From Streptomyces lavendofoliae (GTDB taxonomy: Bacteria; Actinomycetota; Actinomycetes; Streptomycetales; Streptomycetaceae), in contig NZ_BMTP01000010.1 in NCBI RefSeq assembly GCF_014649735.1, positions 1 to 64,000 on the forward strand: a stretch of DNA of 64,000 nucleotides, given 5' to 3'. The notes beneath the pieces are model-generated. The model had not been told where the DNA came from and did no database searches. It worked only from the letters and a program-made list of their open reading frames with translations. Of this stretch, positions 51,412 through 60,205 are shown piece after piece. A program made the translations under genes and the position numbers. Position 1 is the first letter of the stretch. Each line of letters begins with the position of its first letter.

Positions 51412-52293
51412 ATGCGACAGTTCACCGCCGTCGTCAACCCGGCCGCCGGCAGCGCCGCCGGCACGGCGGCCCTGCTGCCCGTCGCCCGGCTCCTGCGGGA
51501 GGCCGGGGCAGGGCTGGAGACCCGCTACAGCCGCAGCCTCGACCACGCCCGCGAACTGGCCCGCCAGGCGGCGGCCCGGGGGCACGCCGTGCTCGCGGTG
51601 GGCGGCGACGGCATGGCCGGCGCCGTCGGCGGGGCGCTCAGCGGCACCGACGCCGCCCTCGGTCTCGTACCGTCCGGACGCGGCAACGACTTCGCCCGGG
51701 CCCTGGGCCTGCCCACCGACCCCCAGGCCCTGGCCGCCGTCCTGCTGCGCGGCACCCCGCGCGCCGTCGACACCCTCCGCGTCGACTCCGCCGTCCACGC
51801 GGGCGTGGCGGTGCTCGGCAGCGTGTACGCGGGCGTCGACGCGGTCGCCAACCGGTACGCCAACCGGTCCCGGCTGCTGCGCGGTTCCGCCTCCTACTAC
51901 ATGGGCGGGGCCCGCGCGGTGGCCGGCTGGCGGCCGGCGACGTACCGCGTCACCGTCGACGGCACGGCTTACGAACGGCGCGGCTACACGGTCGTCGCCG
52001 CGAACTCCGGCTTCTACGGCTTCGGCCGCCGCGTCGCGCCGGACGCGCGCGTGGACGACGGCCTCCTCGACGTCGTCGTCATCCGGCACGCCCCCAAACG
52101 CCTGTTCTTCACGATGATGAACGAGCTCCGGACCGGCGCGCACCTGCGGCGCCCGCAGGTCGAGGTCCTGCGCGGCGAGGAGATCCGCATCGAGGCCGAC
52201 CGCGACCTGCCCTACGGCGCGGACGGCGAGGTCGACGCGGCCCTGCCGGTCACCGTGCGGGTGCTGCCGGGCGCGCTGCGCGTGCTGTCCTGA
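51412..52293 (+). CDS. Diacylglycerol-kinase-family lipid kinase
   Basis: The 293-residue protein has VVNPAAGSAAG, the nucleotide motif VGGDGMAG, GLVPSGRGNDFARALG, and the C-terminal YGADGEVD motif of the DagK/YegS family. It phosphorylates diacylglycerol or a related lipid. It follows the AGPS-like gene closely, so it likely acts on the same lipid, for example an alkyl-glycerol. Confidence 0.9.
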   Translation: MRQFTAVVNPAAGSAAGTAALLPVARLLREAGAGLETRYSRSLDHARELARQAAARGHAVLAVGGDGMAGAVGGALSGTDAALGLVPSGRGNDFARALGLPTDPQALAAVLLRGTPRAVDTLRVDSAVHAGVAVLGSVYAGVDAVANRYANRSRLLRGSASYYMGGARAVAGWRPATYRVTVDGTAYERRGYTVVAANSGFYGFGRRVAPDARVDDGLLDVVVIRHAPKRLFFTMMNELRTGAHLRRPQVEVLRGEEIRIEADRDLPYGADGEVDAALPVTVRVLPGALRVLS

Positions 52294-52299
52294 GGGACC

Positions 52300-53094
52300 T
52301 CAGGGCAGCAGGACCAGGACGGCGAGGGTGTAGAGGCCGGCGGAGAAGGCCGTGCCGTACGCCTCGTACCGGCGCACTCCCCGCTGGTCGCCGCTCAGCG
52401 GGTGCATGGTGCGCTGGACACCGCAGAAGGTGCCGGCCATGGCGAGCGCCAGCCCCGCCCCGACCAGGGCGTACACACTCGACTCCGTCGGCTGGGCATG
52501 GAGACCCAGCAGGCGCAGCACGAGCCCGGTGACCGGGGGGACGCTGCTGACGGCGGCGAGGATGGCGCACTGCCGGTAGGCGTCGTCCCGCGAACCGATC
52601 CACTGACGCCTCCGCCACTCCTCCCGGACGCCGGGGTCCTGGGGCCCGGGGTGCCAGCTGTCGCCGACGGCGAACGACGTGAAGTAGGTACCGGCCAGCC
52701 CGCCGACCCCGGCGATCACGGCGAACAGCGTCTTCTGCGTGGGCAGGTGGATGGCGGCCAGCACCGCGAACGCCGACAGCACCGACACCAAGGACACCAC
52801 GACCGGCACCGCCACGAACATCACGGCGGCGGGGAGGTTCGCGGTCTCGTCCACCTCGGCGCCTATCGCCGCCAGCGCGATCGAACCGGTCAGGCTCCCG
52901 ATCATGGCGACGACCAGGAGCCCCGCCGCCAGGCTGACGAGTGTGGTGTCGCCCGTCCCGGCGGTGGTGAACAGGACGATGGTCGCGGGTACGGACAGGG
53001 CGCCGAAGGCGCCCACGATCGGCGCGTACGCGGCGGCGCCCCGGCGGACGTCGTAGTGACCCGTCACGGCGGGCCGTGTGCGTTCGGTTGACAT
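52300..53094 (-). CDS. Integral membrane protein, unknown function
   Basis: The 264-residue protein has seven or eight hydrophobic helices and no recognised motif. The hydrophilic segment at about 150-175 (GPQDPGVREEWRRRQWIG) is likely cytoplasmic. It converges on the lipid kinase with a six-base gap, so its link to the ether-lipid genes is only by position. Confidence 0.75.
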   Translation of the reverse strand: MSTERTRPAVTGHYDVRRGAAAYAPIVGAFGALSVPATIVLFTTAGTGDTTLVSLAAGLLVVAMIGSLTGSIALAAIGAEVDETANLPAAVMFVAVPVVVSLVSVLSAFAVLAAIHLPTQKTLFAVIAGVGGLAGTYFTSFAVGDSWHPGPQDPGVREEWRRRQWIGSRDDAYRQCAILAAVSSVPPVTGLVLRLLGLHAQPTESSVYALVGAGLALAMAGTFCGVQRTMHPLSGDQRGVRRYEAYGTAFSAGLYTLAVLVLLP

Positions 53095-53177
53095 GGCGGG
53101 ACGCTAGCCGCTCCCGGCCCGACGGCGCAGGCGATCGGGCGGGTGACGGCACCACGGGGACACGGCCCGGGGTGACC

Positions 53178-53211
53178 ACCCGGGGACGCGCGCCGGCGCG
53201 CGCCCCCGGGT
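53178..53211. terminator. GC hairpin between membrane-protein and GNAT genes
   Basis: ACCCGGGG and CCCCGGGT flank a GCGCGCCGGCGCGC core, giving an almost continuous stem. It lies just beyond the end of the leftward GNAT gene (stop near 53221). Confidence 0.6.
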
Positions 53212-53220
53212 GACCGGCCG

Positions 53221-54117
53221 TCAGCCCCCGGAGCCCGGGACCAGGTTGACGCGCTCGCGGACCACCGGGTACCCCGCCTTCGCGAAGGCGGCGGCCATCG
53301 CCACGTTGCCCCGGTCCGTGGCACCGGCGACGAACGTGGCACCCCGTTCGACCAGGAAGTGCGTGCACTCCGCCAGCAGGTCGTACGCGTACCCGCGCCC
53401 GCGCTGCTCGGGCACCACCCCGATGAAGCCGACGCACGGCCCCGAGGGGTTGTGCGCGGGGATGTGGAGGCCGGCCAGGTCGCCGTCCGGCGTGTACGCC
53501 ACCTGCCACCACTCACGCGGCGACGGGCACCAGTGGAAGAACTCCAGCTCCTCCCGCGCCGCCTGGTCGAGGCCGCCCTCGGCGATGGCGCGCAGCGCGT
53601 GCGCGTCCAGCGTCGCCGAGTGGACACGGCGCAGCGTGTCGAAGAACACGGCGTCGTCCGGCTCCGCCGCGAACGTCAGCCGCCCGGGCCGCTCGGGCAG
53701 ACCGTGATCCGCTGTCCAGCGGTACATGTACCGCTCGACCAGCACCTCGTAGCCGGCCGCCCGCGCGGCCCGCAGCCGGGTCTCCCACGCGGCGCGCGCG
53801 ACGGGGTCGTCGCGCCAGCCGGCGGGCAGGTTGATCTCCAGCTCGACCTGGAAGGGGGCGGTGCGCAGCAGTTCGGCGCCCGCCTCCTCCTCGCCCTCGG
53901 CGACGTCGAACCAATTGATGTTGACGGGGGTCTCGTCGTCGGCACCGCCCCACCAGGCACCGCGCGCGACGACGACGCCGTCGCGCAGCGCCACCCGCTT
54001 CCACTCGGGCCGGTGCGTGTTGCGCGCGTGCGCCGCACGCGCGCCGAGGGGGTCGGGCAGGGTGTCGAAGAGATGGGCGTCGCTCGCGTCGAGCGCGCGG
54101 ATGACCGTGTCGGCCAT
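53221..54117 (-). CDS. GNAT-family N-acetyltransferase
   Basis: The 298-residue protein has a C-terminal GNAT domain with the acetyl-CoA loop VVPEQRGRGYAYDLL (Q/R-x-x-G-x-G/A) and a distal GNVAMAAAFAKAGYPV. The N-terminal half is a second, degenerate GNAT-like unit (EINLPAGWRDDP). The acceptor is unknown. It is a single gene with a long divergent promoter region on its left. Confidence 0.82.
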   Translation of the reverse strand: MADTVIRALDASDAHLFDTLPDPLGARAAHARNTHRPEWKRVALRDGVVVARGAWWGGADDETPVNINWFDVAEGEEEAGAELLRTAPFQVELEINLPAGWRDDPVARAAWETRLRAARAAGYEVLVERYMYRWTADHGLPERPGRLTFAAEPDDAVFFDTLRRVHSATLDAHALRAIAEGGLDQAAREELEFFHWCPSPREWWQVAYTPDGDLAGLHIPAHNPSGPCVGFIGVVPEQRGRGYAYDLLAECTHFLVERGATFVAGATDRGNVAMAAAFAKAGYPVVRERVNLVPGSGG

Positions 54118-54340
54118 GGGAGTCGTCCTCCGGGAAAATGTGCGGTGAAGCGCTCCCGGTCAGGCCAGAGACGCCGGGGAAAGGCAACGGGAGCGCGGGG
54201 AACGTGAGTTGTGCACGGCGCTCGCCTCCCTTCCGCTGTCGTGGGCGTCGGTGCACACGCTAGGCGGCCCCCGGCGACGGTGTCCAGCGGTTTCTGTGTG
54301 AGGCTGGCCCCCGCACACCGTTCAGAGGGGGACCACCACC

Positions 54341-55051
54341 GTGCACGCGCCGAGCCTTCCCGAAGACCTCGACCACCCGGCCCGCCTCTGGGCACGGGCC
54401 GTCACCTTCGCGCTCGTGGAGGGAGCCTGCCGCGACGGCCGGCCCGAACACGACCTGGACGAGCACGGACTGTGGTGCCACAGCACCGGCGCGGGCGGCT
54501 GGTGGCGGCTGACCCGAGTCGACGACGGGCGTGCCGTCCTCGCCGGCCAGGACCCGGACGGCAGCCACACCCACATCGACGGCCGGCAGGTCGACTTCCT
54601 CACCGGCGGCCCCGACTGGCTGCCGTGGGAGCTGTTGCGCGACGACGCCGACGGCAACCTGCTGGGCTTCGTGTACTGGTGGCACGACGGCGCCTGGCAC
54701 CGCGCCCCCTACCCTGAGCAGCTCCCCGAGGACGGTCTCGAGGGCGCCGCGCCGTGGGTGGACTCCGAACCGGAGTTCCAGGCGCTCACGGCGGCGCTCG
54801 CCCGCGCCGACGAGCTGACGCGGGACGGGCGGCGCGCCCTGGACGAGGCCGTCACCCGGTTCCGCGAACGCGCGGAGGCCCGCACCGCGGACCTCGACGC
54901 CGTGGCGGCGCTCCTGGCCGCCGCCCGGCCGGACGGCGTGCCCGCCGAGCGGCTGGAGACGGCGGTGGACCTGGCCCGCCGCGCCGGCGTGATTCCTGCC
55001 GAGGGGGCCGCGGCCAGGGTGTGGCGTGGGGACATGGAGGACTCCTGCTGA
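54341..55051 (+). CDS. Hypothetical protein with Trp-rich N-terminus
   Basis: The 236-residue protein has no recognised domain. Residues 1-125 are Trp-rich (GGWWRLTR, WLPWELL, YWWHDGAWHRAPY) and 140-215 form charged helices. There is no signal peptide, so it is probably cytoplasmic. The GTG at 54341 has AGAGGGGG upstream. Confidence 0.7.
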   Translation: MHAPSLPEDLDHPARLWARAVTFALVEGACRDGRPEHDLDEHGLWCHSTGAGGWWRLTRVDDGRAVLAGQDPDGSHTHIDGRQVDFLTGGPDWLPWELLRDDADGNLLGFVYWWHDGAWHRAPYPEQLPEDGLEGAAPWVDSEPEFQALTAALARADELTRDGRRALDEAVTRFRERAEARTADLDAVAALLAAARPDGVPAERLETAVDLARRAGVIPAEGAAARVWRGDMEDSC

Positions 55052-55158
55052 TCTTTCCTGCGTGGTTTGCGGGCGGGGACGCCCCGGCCGGCCCGCCGGT
55101 TGCGCCGGACGGGCGACGGGGTCCGTGACCGGCTCGGCCGGGCGGTCGTTGGCCGGGC

Positions 55159-55383
55159 ATGCCACGTACCGCCACGCGCGCTCTCGCGCTGCTCGCCCTC
55201 ACCGGCGCCGCCCTGGCCGTCCCCGCGACCGCCCACGCCGAGTCCCTCAACGGGGGACTGATCGACAAGGTCCACGTCGGACTCGACGGCCGGCTCGGCG
55301 GCCACGTGGTGGACGAGGCCGTACGCACGGTCGACACCGTGCAGTCCAAGGCGTCGATCCGGCCGGGCGGCGACGGCCGTTGA
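55159..55383 (+). CDS. Small secreted protein
   Basis: The 74-residue frame starts with a signal peptide (about 1-27, cut after AHA) and leaves a 47-residue mature peptide with no Cys (ESLNGGLIDKVHVGLDG). The ribosome site is weak. It meets the lactonase gene tail to tail with one base between them. No family is recognised. Confidence 0.6.
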   Translation: MPRTATRALALLALTGAALAVPATAHAESLNGGLIDKVHVGLDGRLGGHVVDEAVRTVDTVQSKASIRPGGDGR

Positions 55384-55384
55384 G

Positions 55385-56422
55385 TCAGGAGAGGACCACG
55401 CACGCGGCGGCCGGGACCTCCACCCGGCCGCCGCGCCGCAGCGCACCGCTCTCCGGGTCCGCGTGGAACCAGGTCACGTCGCCGGACCACTCGTTGGCGA
55501 CGTACAGCGTTCGTCCCGACGGGCCCGCCACCAGATCGCGCGGCCACACACCGCCGCAGTCCACGGCGCTCGTGAGCCGCGGCTTCTCCGCCCCGTCCGC
55601 GAGCGAAAACGTCAGGACGGTGCCGGCGCCGCGCACCGCGGCCCGGACGAACCGGCCCTCGGCCGCGACGTGGACGACCGAGGGGTACACCCGCTCCCCG
55701 GCGGGGGCGCCCCCGGAATCGATGGCCACCTCCGTCAGCGGCTCCAGACGCCCGGCCGCCGCGTCCCACCGGCAGACCGTCATCAGCGGCTCCAGCTCGT
55801 GCAGGACGTACACCACCTCGCCGGCGGGGTGGAAGGCGAGGTGACGCGGCCCCGAGCCGGACCGCAGCGCGGTCTCCGCGTGGACCCGGAGCCCTCCGGT
55901 GGCCGGGTCGGCCGCGCAGACCCGCACCGAGTCGGTGCCCAGGTCCACACTCAGCACCCACCGCCCGCCCGGGGCGGTCAGCACCTGGTGGGCGTGCGGC
56001 CCCCGCTGCCGCTCGGCGTCGGGGCCCGAGCCGTGGTGGGCCAGCACGGCGGGCGGCCCGGCCAGGCTTCCGTCGGGCCGTACCGCGAAGGCGCTGACGC
56101 TGCCCGAGCCGTAGTTGGCGGTGTACAGCCGTCCGCCGGCCACGGAGAGGTGCGCGGGGCCGGAGCCCGCCACGCCGACCGCCGGGCCGAGCGGGGCGAG
56201 GGTGCCGTCCGGCCCGGTGCGGAACGCCGCGACCGTACCCGGATCGGTGTCGCCGGCCGCGTACAGGACCCCGGTGCCGGGGTCGAGGGCCAGACCGGAG
56301 GGGTTGGTGACGGTGTCGACACTCGTGCGGGGGGTCAGCGCCCCGGTGTCCGGGTCGACGGCCGCGACCGTGATGCCGCGGCCACCCCCCGAGGTGAACG
56401 AGCCGATGTACGCCCAGTGCAC
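55385..56422 (-). CDS. Lactonase-family seven-bladed propeller (6-phosphogluconolactonase-like)
   Basis: The 345-residue protein has the family pattern WAYIGSFTSGGGRGI, NPSGLALDP, GPAHLSV, GPRHLAFHPAGEVVYVLHEL and PRDLVAGPSGRTLYVANE, the blades of the YbhE/Pgl type propeller. It may hydrolyse a sugar lactone; some relatives act on other lactones. The GTG at 56422 has AGGAAGG upstream and starts exactly at the family N-terminus. Confidence 0.85.
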   Translation of the reverse strand: MHWAYIGSFTSGGGRGITVAAVDPDTGALTPRTSVDTVTNPSGLALDPGTGVLYAAGDTDPGTVAAFRTGPDGTLAPLGPAVGVAGSGPAHLSVAGGRLYTANYGSGSVSAFAVRPDGSLAGPPAVLAHHGSGPDAERQRGPHAHQVLTAPGGRWVLSVDLGTDSVRVCAADPATGGLRVHAETALRSGSGPRHLAFHPAGEVVYVLHELEPLMTVCRWDAAAGRLEPLTEVAIDSGGAPAGERVYPSVVHVAAEGRFVRAAVRGAGTVLTFSLADGAEKPRLTSAVDCGGVWPRDLVAGPSGRTLYVANEWSGDVTWFHADPESGALRRGGRVEVPAAACVVLS

Positions 56423-56480
56423 GCGATGCCCTTCCTGCCGTTCCACGACTGGCTGGGCACTGTAGGCACGGGCCGTCCCG

Positions 56481-58538
56481 TCAGGCGCCGTACACGCCGA
56501 CCTCGCGCAGCGAGTAACCCCATTCGGTCCCGCGTTCGATCCCGGTGACGCGCACGAAGCGCGCCGGTACGGCGGTGAACCGCGCGGTGTCGAGGCCGCC
56601 GTCACCGGCGGTGGTGGACCAGACGGTCCGCCACGCCTCTCCGTCGGTGGACACCTCGACGCGGTACGCCTTGCCGTACGCCCGCTCCCAGTCGAGCGTG
56701 ACCCGCGCGACGGTGCGGGTGGCGCCCAGGTCGACGCCGAGCCACTGGGGGTCGCTCCAGCCGCTCGCCCAGCGGGTGCCGGGGTCGCCGTCCACGGCGC
56801 GGCCGGGCGCGTAGCTGGTGAACGGGTGCCACTCCGACGTACTGGCCGAGGCCGTCGAGCCGGCGGCGAGGTTCTCGGCGCGGTGCCGCTCGGAGCCGCC
56901 CCAGGTGGTGAGGTAGGACTCGGCGCCCCGGAAGAGGTCGTCGATGACGTCCTGGCCGCCGGTGACCCGGATGTCCTCCAGCCAGTCCGGTACCAGGCCG
57001 TAGTGGGCGGCGCCGTCGGTGTTCACGTCCCAGGTGCGTTCACCGGTGGTCTGCCGCTCGACGAGCGAGCCGCCGTCGGCGCTGCGGAACGGGTACCGCA
57101 CGGGGTTCGGCGTGCCGGCGCCGCGCGGTCCCGGCCAGCCGCCGACACCGTTCATGTCGGTGCCGTAGCCGTACCCCACGCCGTACTTCTCGCGCAAAGC
57201 GTCCGTGCGCCGCGCCTCGGCGGTGAACGCCTCGGCACCGTGCATGTACTGGGCGACGAACCCGCCGAGGCGGTAGACCCGCTCCGTCCAGTCGATGTCC
57301 ATCCAGCTGTGCGAGGACAGGACGCCGGGGTACGACGCGGACTCCAGCACGTCCAGCACGCGGCTGGTCGCCTTCACGCTCATGTGGTCGATCTCGATCA
57401 TCATCTTCCGCTGCATCATCCCGCGCAGGGCGTACTCGCCCAGCGCGGTCAGACCGCGGGTGTTGCAGCGCGCGTCGGCGGCGTACGCCGGGACCGAGAC
57501 ACCCGGCGGGAGCCTCTTCTCCGCCTCGGCGGCCGGCGCGCCACCGATGGGGTTGTCGGCCTGCGGGCCGGCGCACTTCTCGGTCCTCCAGAAGGTGCCC
57601 GTCGACAGGAACTGGCCCACGTTGATGGCCGTGCCCAGGCTGCCGGAGTCGAACCGGACGCCGCACAGGGCGTTGTCGAACTTGTGGCACAGGAACATGC
57701 TGCGGACGCCGAGCGCGTACAGCTCGTCGAGGCCACGGTCGATGTCGGCCCGGTCGCACTGCGGGACGTCCAGGATCTGCTTGCAGCCGAACGGTTCGGA
57801 GGTCTCCACGCCCAGGACGACGGCCAGTTTGCCCTGCTCGATCACCTCGCGGGCCTGGGCCGAGTCGGTGACCACCCGGAACCAGCCCTTGCCGGGCCCG
57901 CCGTACATCCGGTCGACGAAGGCCTGCATCTCGTACGTCCTGCGCGCCTGGAGGCGGATGGAGGTCATCTCGTCGCAGCCGCGGTCCTTGAAGAAGTAGA
58001 CCGAGCAGATCACCCCGTTGGTGACGAGGTCGTTGACGAGCACGCGCTGGCCGCCGCGCCAGGCCCGCTCCACCCAGGCGTAGTAGTTCTGCTGGTGCGT
58101 CAGCGAGTCGTGCGCGGGCCAGTCCTCGAACGTGGGCCAGCCGTCGGGGTCGTGTCTGCCGTCGCCGCCCCTGGTGATGAAGTCGAAGACCGCGAGGGAG
58201 CCGTCGGGGTAGTGCTCGGGGCAGTCCTTGAGCGCGTCGGCGACGCCGGCCTCCGAGAAGGGCTTTCCGCAGATCAGCCGGCCGCCGAAGGCCTCGTTGG
58301 ACATCAGGTGGTCGTGCGCGTCGACGAAGCCCCTGACCCGGCCCCGGGCGTCGGTGCCCTTGAACGGCTCCCCGGTGACGCCGATGCGGGAGTCGGGGGC
58401 GGGCCGCGCGACCGGGTCCCACCAGCCGGCGCCGGCCTCGGCCCCGGTGACCGCCGGGGCGGGGCCCGGGGTCAGCAGGGTGAGGACCAGGGACAGTACC
58501 GCGAGGACCGTGAGCCTGCCGTGCGAGCGCAATGACAT
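56481..58538 (-). CDS. Secreted metal-dependent hydrolase (renal-dipeptidase-like) with F5/8C domain
   Basis: The 685-residue protein has a signal peptide (about 1-29), an amidohydrolase/dipeptidase-type barrel with FVDAHDHLMSNEAFGG, VVLGVETSEPFGC, IEIDHMSVKA and SSHSWMD as likely metal and active residues, and a C-terminal F5/8 type C (CBM32) domain (about 555-685, ASTSEWHPFTSYAPGRAVDG). The lectin-like end suggests binding to a glycan or surface. The substrate is unknown. ATG 58538 is used; GTG 58547 is an alternative. Confidence 0.82.
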   Translation of the reverse strand: MSLRSHGRLTVLAVLSLVLTLLTPGPAPAVTGAEAGAGWWDPVARPAPDSRIGVTGEPFKGTDARGRVRGFVDAHDHLMSNEAFGGRLICGKPFSEAGVADALKDCPEHYPDGSLAVFDFITRGGDGRHDPDGWPTFEDWPAHDSLTHQQNYYAWVERAWRGGQRVLVNDLVTNGVICSVYFFKDRGCDEMTSIRLQARRTYEMQAFVDRMYGGPGKGWFRVVTDSAQAREVIEQGKLAVVLGVETSEPFGCKQILDVPQCDRADIDRGLDELYALGVRSMFLCHKFDNALCGVRFDSGSLGTAINVGQFLSTGTFWRTEKCAGPQADNPIGGAPAAEAEKRLPPGVSVPAYAADARCNTRGLTALGEYALRGMMQRKMMIEIDHMSVKATSRVLDVLESASYPGVLSSHSWMDIDWTERVYRLGGFVAQYMHGAEAFTAEARRTDALREKYGVGYGYGTDMNGVGGWPGPRGAGTPNPVRYPFRSADGGSLVERQTTGERTWDVNTDGAAHYGLVPDWLEDIRVTGGQDVIDDLFRGAESYLTTWGGSERHRAENLAAGSTASASTSEWHPFTSYAPGRAVDGDPGTRWASGWSDPQWLGVDLGATRTVARVTLDWERAYGKAYRVEVSTDGEAWRTVWSTTAGDGGLDTARFTAVPARFVRVTGIERGTEWGYSLREVGVYGA

Positions 58539-58801
58539 GGTCGTCACCCGTGTTCCAGCCGGAAGCGGCACCGTCGGGGAGCCGGGCGCCCGGAGGTCCG
58601 GCCCCTCGCGGTGATTGTCATGTCCGCATAAATCACGCGCGCGACGAGGATCGCGGCTGGCGCGTGAGCAGTCAAGAGCGGCGACGCACATGACGGATCG
58701 TCTCTTCGGTGAGCCGCCGCCCCCCGCGCCCTTCCCCCGACCGCCCCGCGTCCTTCCCCGACCGGCTCCCCCGACCGGCCCCGTCGGCGTAGGGTCCCGG
58801 T

Positions 58802-59188
58802 ATGGTGCACGTACTGAGCAGCAGGATCCTGCTGCGTCCCCGTGATCCGCACGCCTCCCGCGTCTTCTACGGCGAGACCCTGGGCCTCGCCGTCTACCGG
58901 GAGTTCGGTACCGGCCCGGAGCGCGGGACCGTCTACTTCCTCGGCGGCGGGTTCCTCGAGGTGTCCGGCCGCTCGGACGAACCGCCGACCGGGACGCTGC
59001 GGCTGTGGATGCAGGTCGCCGACTGCGCGGCGGCCCACGAGGAGCTGGCCGGCCGGGGCGTGGAGGTGCTGCGGGCGCCGGTGCGGGAGCCCTGGGGCCT
59101 GATCGAGATGTGGATCGCCGACCCGGACGGCCACCGCATCGTGCTGACCGAGGTGCCCGGGGACCACCCGCTGCGCTACCGCCCCTGA
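58802..59188 (+). CDS. VOC-family protein (glyoxalase/bleomycin-resistance fold)
   Basis: The 128-residue protein has two beta-alpha-beta repeats, SRILLRPRDPHASRVFYGET and RLWMQVADCAAAHEELAGRG, and the end WIADPDGHRIVLTEV. Metal ligands are plausible, but the reaction is not determined. The ribosome site is weak. Confidence 0.82.
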   Translation: MVHVLSSRILLRPRDPHASRVFYGETLGLAVYREFGTGPERGTVYFLGGGFLEVSGRSDEPPTGTLRLWMQVADCAAAHEELAGRGVEVLRAPVREPWGLIEMWIADPDGHRIVLTEVPGDHPLRYRP

Positions 59189-59220
59189 CGCGAGCCGCCC
59201 CGCACGCACCCGCCGCGACG

Positions 59221-60066
59221 TCAGACGGTGCAGGTGGGCACCCCGTCCAGCCACGCCGGCCCCTGGATGTAGATGTTGGTCACCCACGCCCCGTAGTCGG
59301 GCAGGTAGGACCAGGCGTCATTGGTGTGGCCGTCAGCGGTGACCGTCTCCGCGTGCTTCTGGCACTGCACGCGAATCGTCGTCGGGCCGGGGAAGGCGTA
59401 CACGCGCGCGGCCTTGACGGACGGCTGCGCCTTGGTCCACACACCGGTGCCCCACGTCCGGAAGACATGGCCGGTCACCGGACCCGGGTCCACCCGGACG
59501 GCGCCGAAGTACCCGCCGCCGAGCCGGACGTCGCTGACCATCAGCTTGGTGCCGGACTGCCGCGCCTCCACCATCCGGCCGTCACCGAGGTACAGGGCGA
59601 TGTGGTGCAGCTTCTGGGACGTGCCCCAGACCAGCAGGTCGCCGGGGACCAGCGGGGCGAGGCCCTGGCCGGCGGTGAAGCGCTGCGCCGCGCGGTGCGT
59701 GTAGTACTGGGCGCCGGCCACGCCGTTGAGCAGGTCCTCCCCGGTCGCCTTCGCGTAGGCGTGGCGCACCAGCCCGGAACAGTCGAAGCCGAGACGCTCC
59801 GGGTCGTGCTCGCTGGCCGGGTCGGTCGGGTCGACCTGCCCGTACGTCGGGCCGGGCTTCGCGCCGTGCCCGCCGCCCCACGTGTACCAGACGCCCGCCG
59901 CCACCTGCTCGCACGCGGCGGCCACGGCGCGCTCGGCCGCGGCGGAGGCCCCGGGCGCCCGGACGGCGCACGCGCCGTCGGCGACGGCCGGCGGGGACGC
60001 GGGCGCCCAGAGGAGGACGGCGACCAGACCGAAGAGAGCCGCGATGAGCGGAGAGCGGCGAAGCAT
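59221..60066 (-). CDS. Secreted NlpC/P60 peptidoglycan hydrolase
   Basis: The 281-residue protein has a signal peptide (about 1-29) and an NlpC/P60 domain (about 45-185) with GFDCSGLVRHAYAKA (catalytic Cys) and KLHHIALYLGDGRMVEA (catalytic His). The C-terminal 90 residues, with Cys and Trp, may form a wall-binding module (FRTWGTGVWTKAQPS is similar to SH3-like segments). It should cut stem peptides of the cell wall. The start at 60066 begins the signal peptide. Confidence 0.85.
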   Translation of the reverse strand: MLRRSPLIAALFGLVAVLLWAPASPPAVADGACAVRAPGASAAAERAVAAACEQVAAGVWYTWGGGHGAKPGPTYGQVDPTDPASEHDPERLGFDCSGLVRHAYAKATGEDLLNGVAGAQYYTHRAAQRFTAGQGLAPLVPGDLLVWGTSQKLHHIALYLGDGRMVEARQSGTKLMVSDVRLGGGYFGAVRVDPGPVTGHVFRTWGTGVWTKAQPSVKAARVYAFPGPTTIRVQCQKHAETVTADGHTNDAWSYLPDYGAWVTNIYIQGPAWLDGVPTCTV

Positions 60067-60205
60067 CCCTGACCTCGTTCCCTTGAGACGTACCTGCCTG
60101 GCGAGCAGCCTGCTCGTCATGACCCGCGGCCGTCGAGGTCCCGGCGGCGCCCCGTCCGGACGGGCAACGGGAAACACCCCGGGAAACCCGGCGGCGGGGG
60201 CGGCC

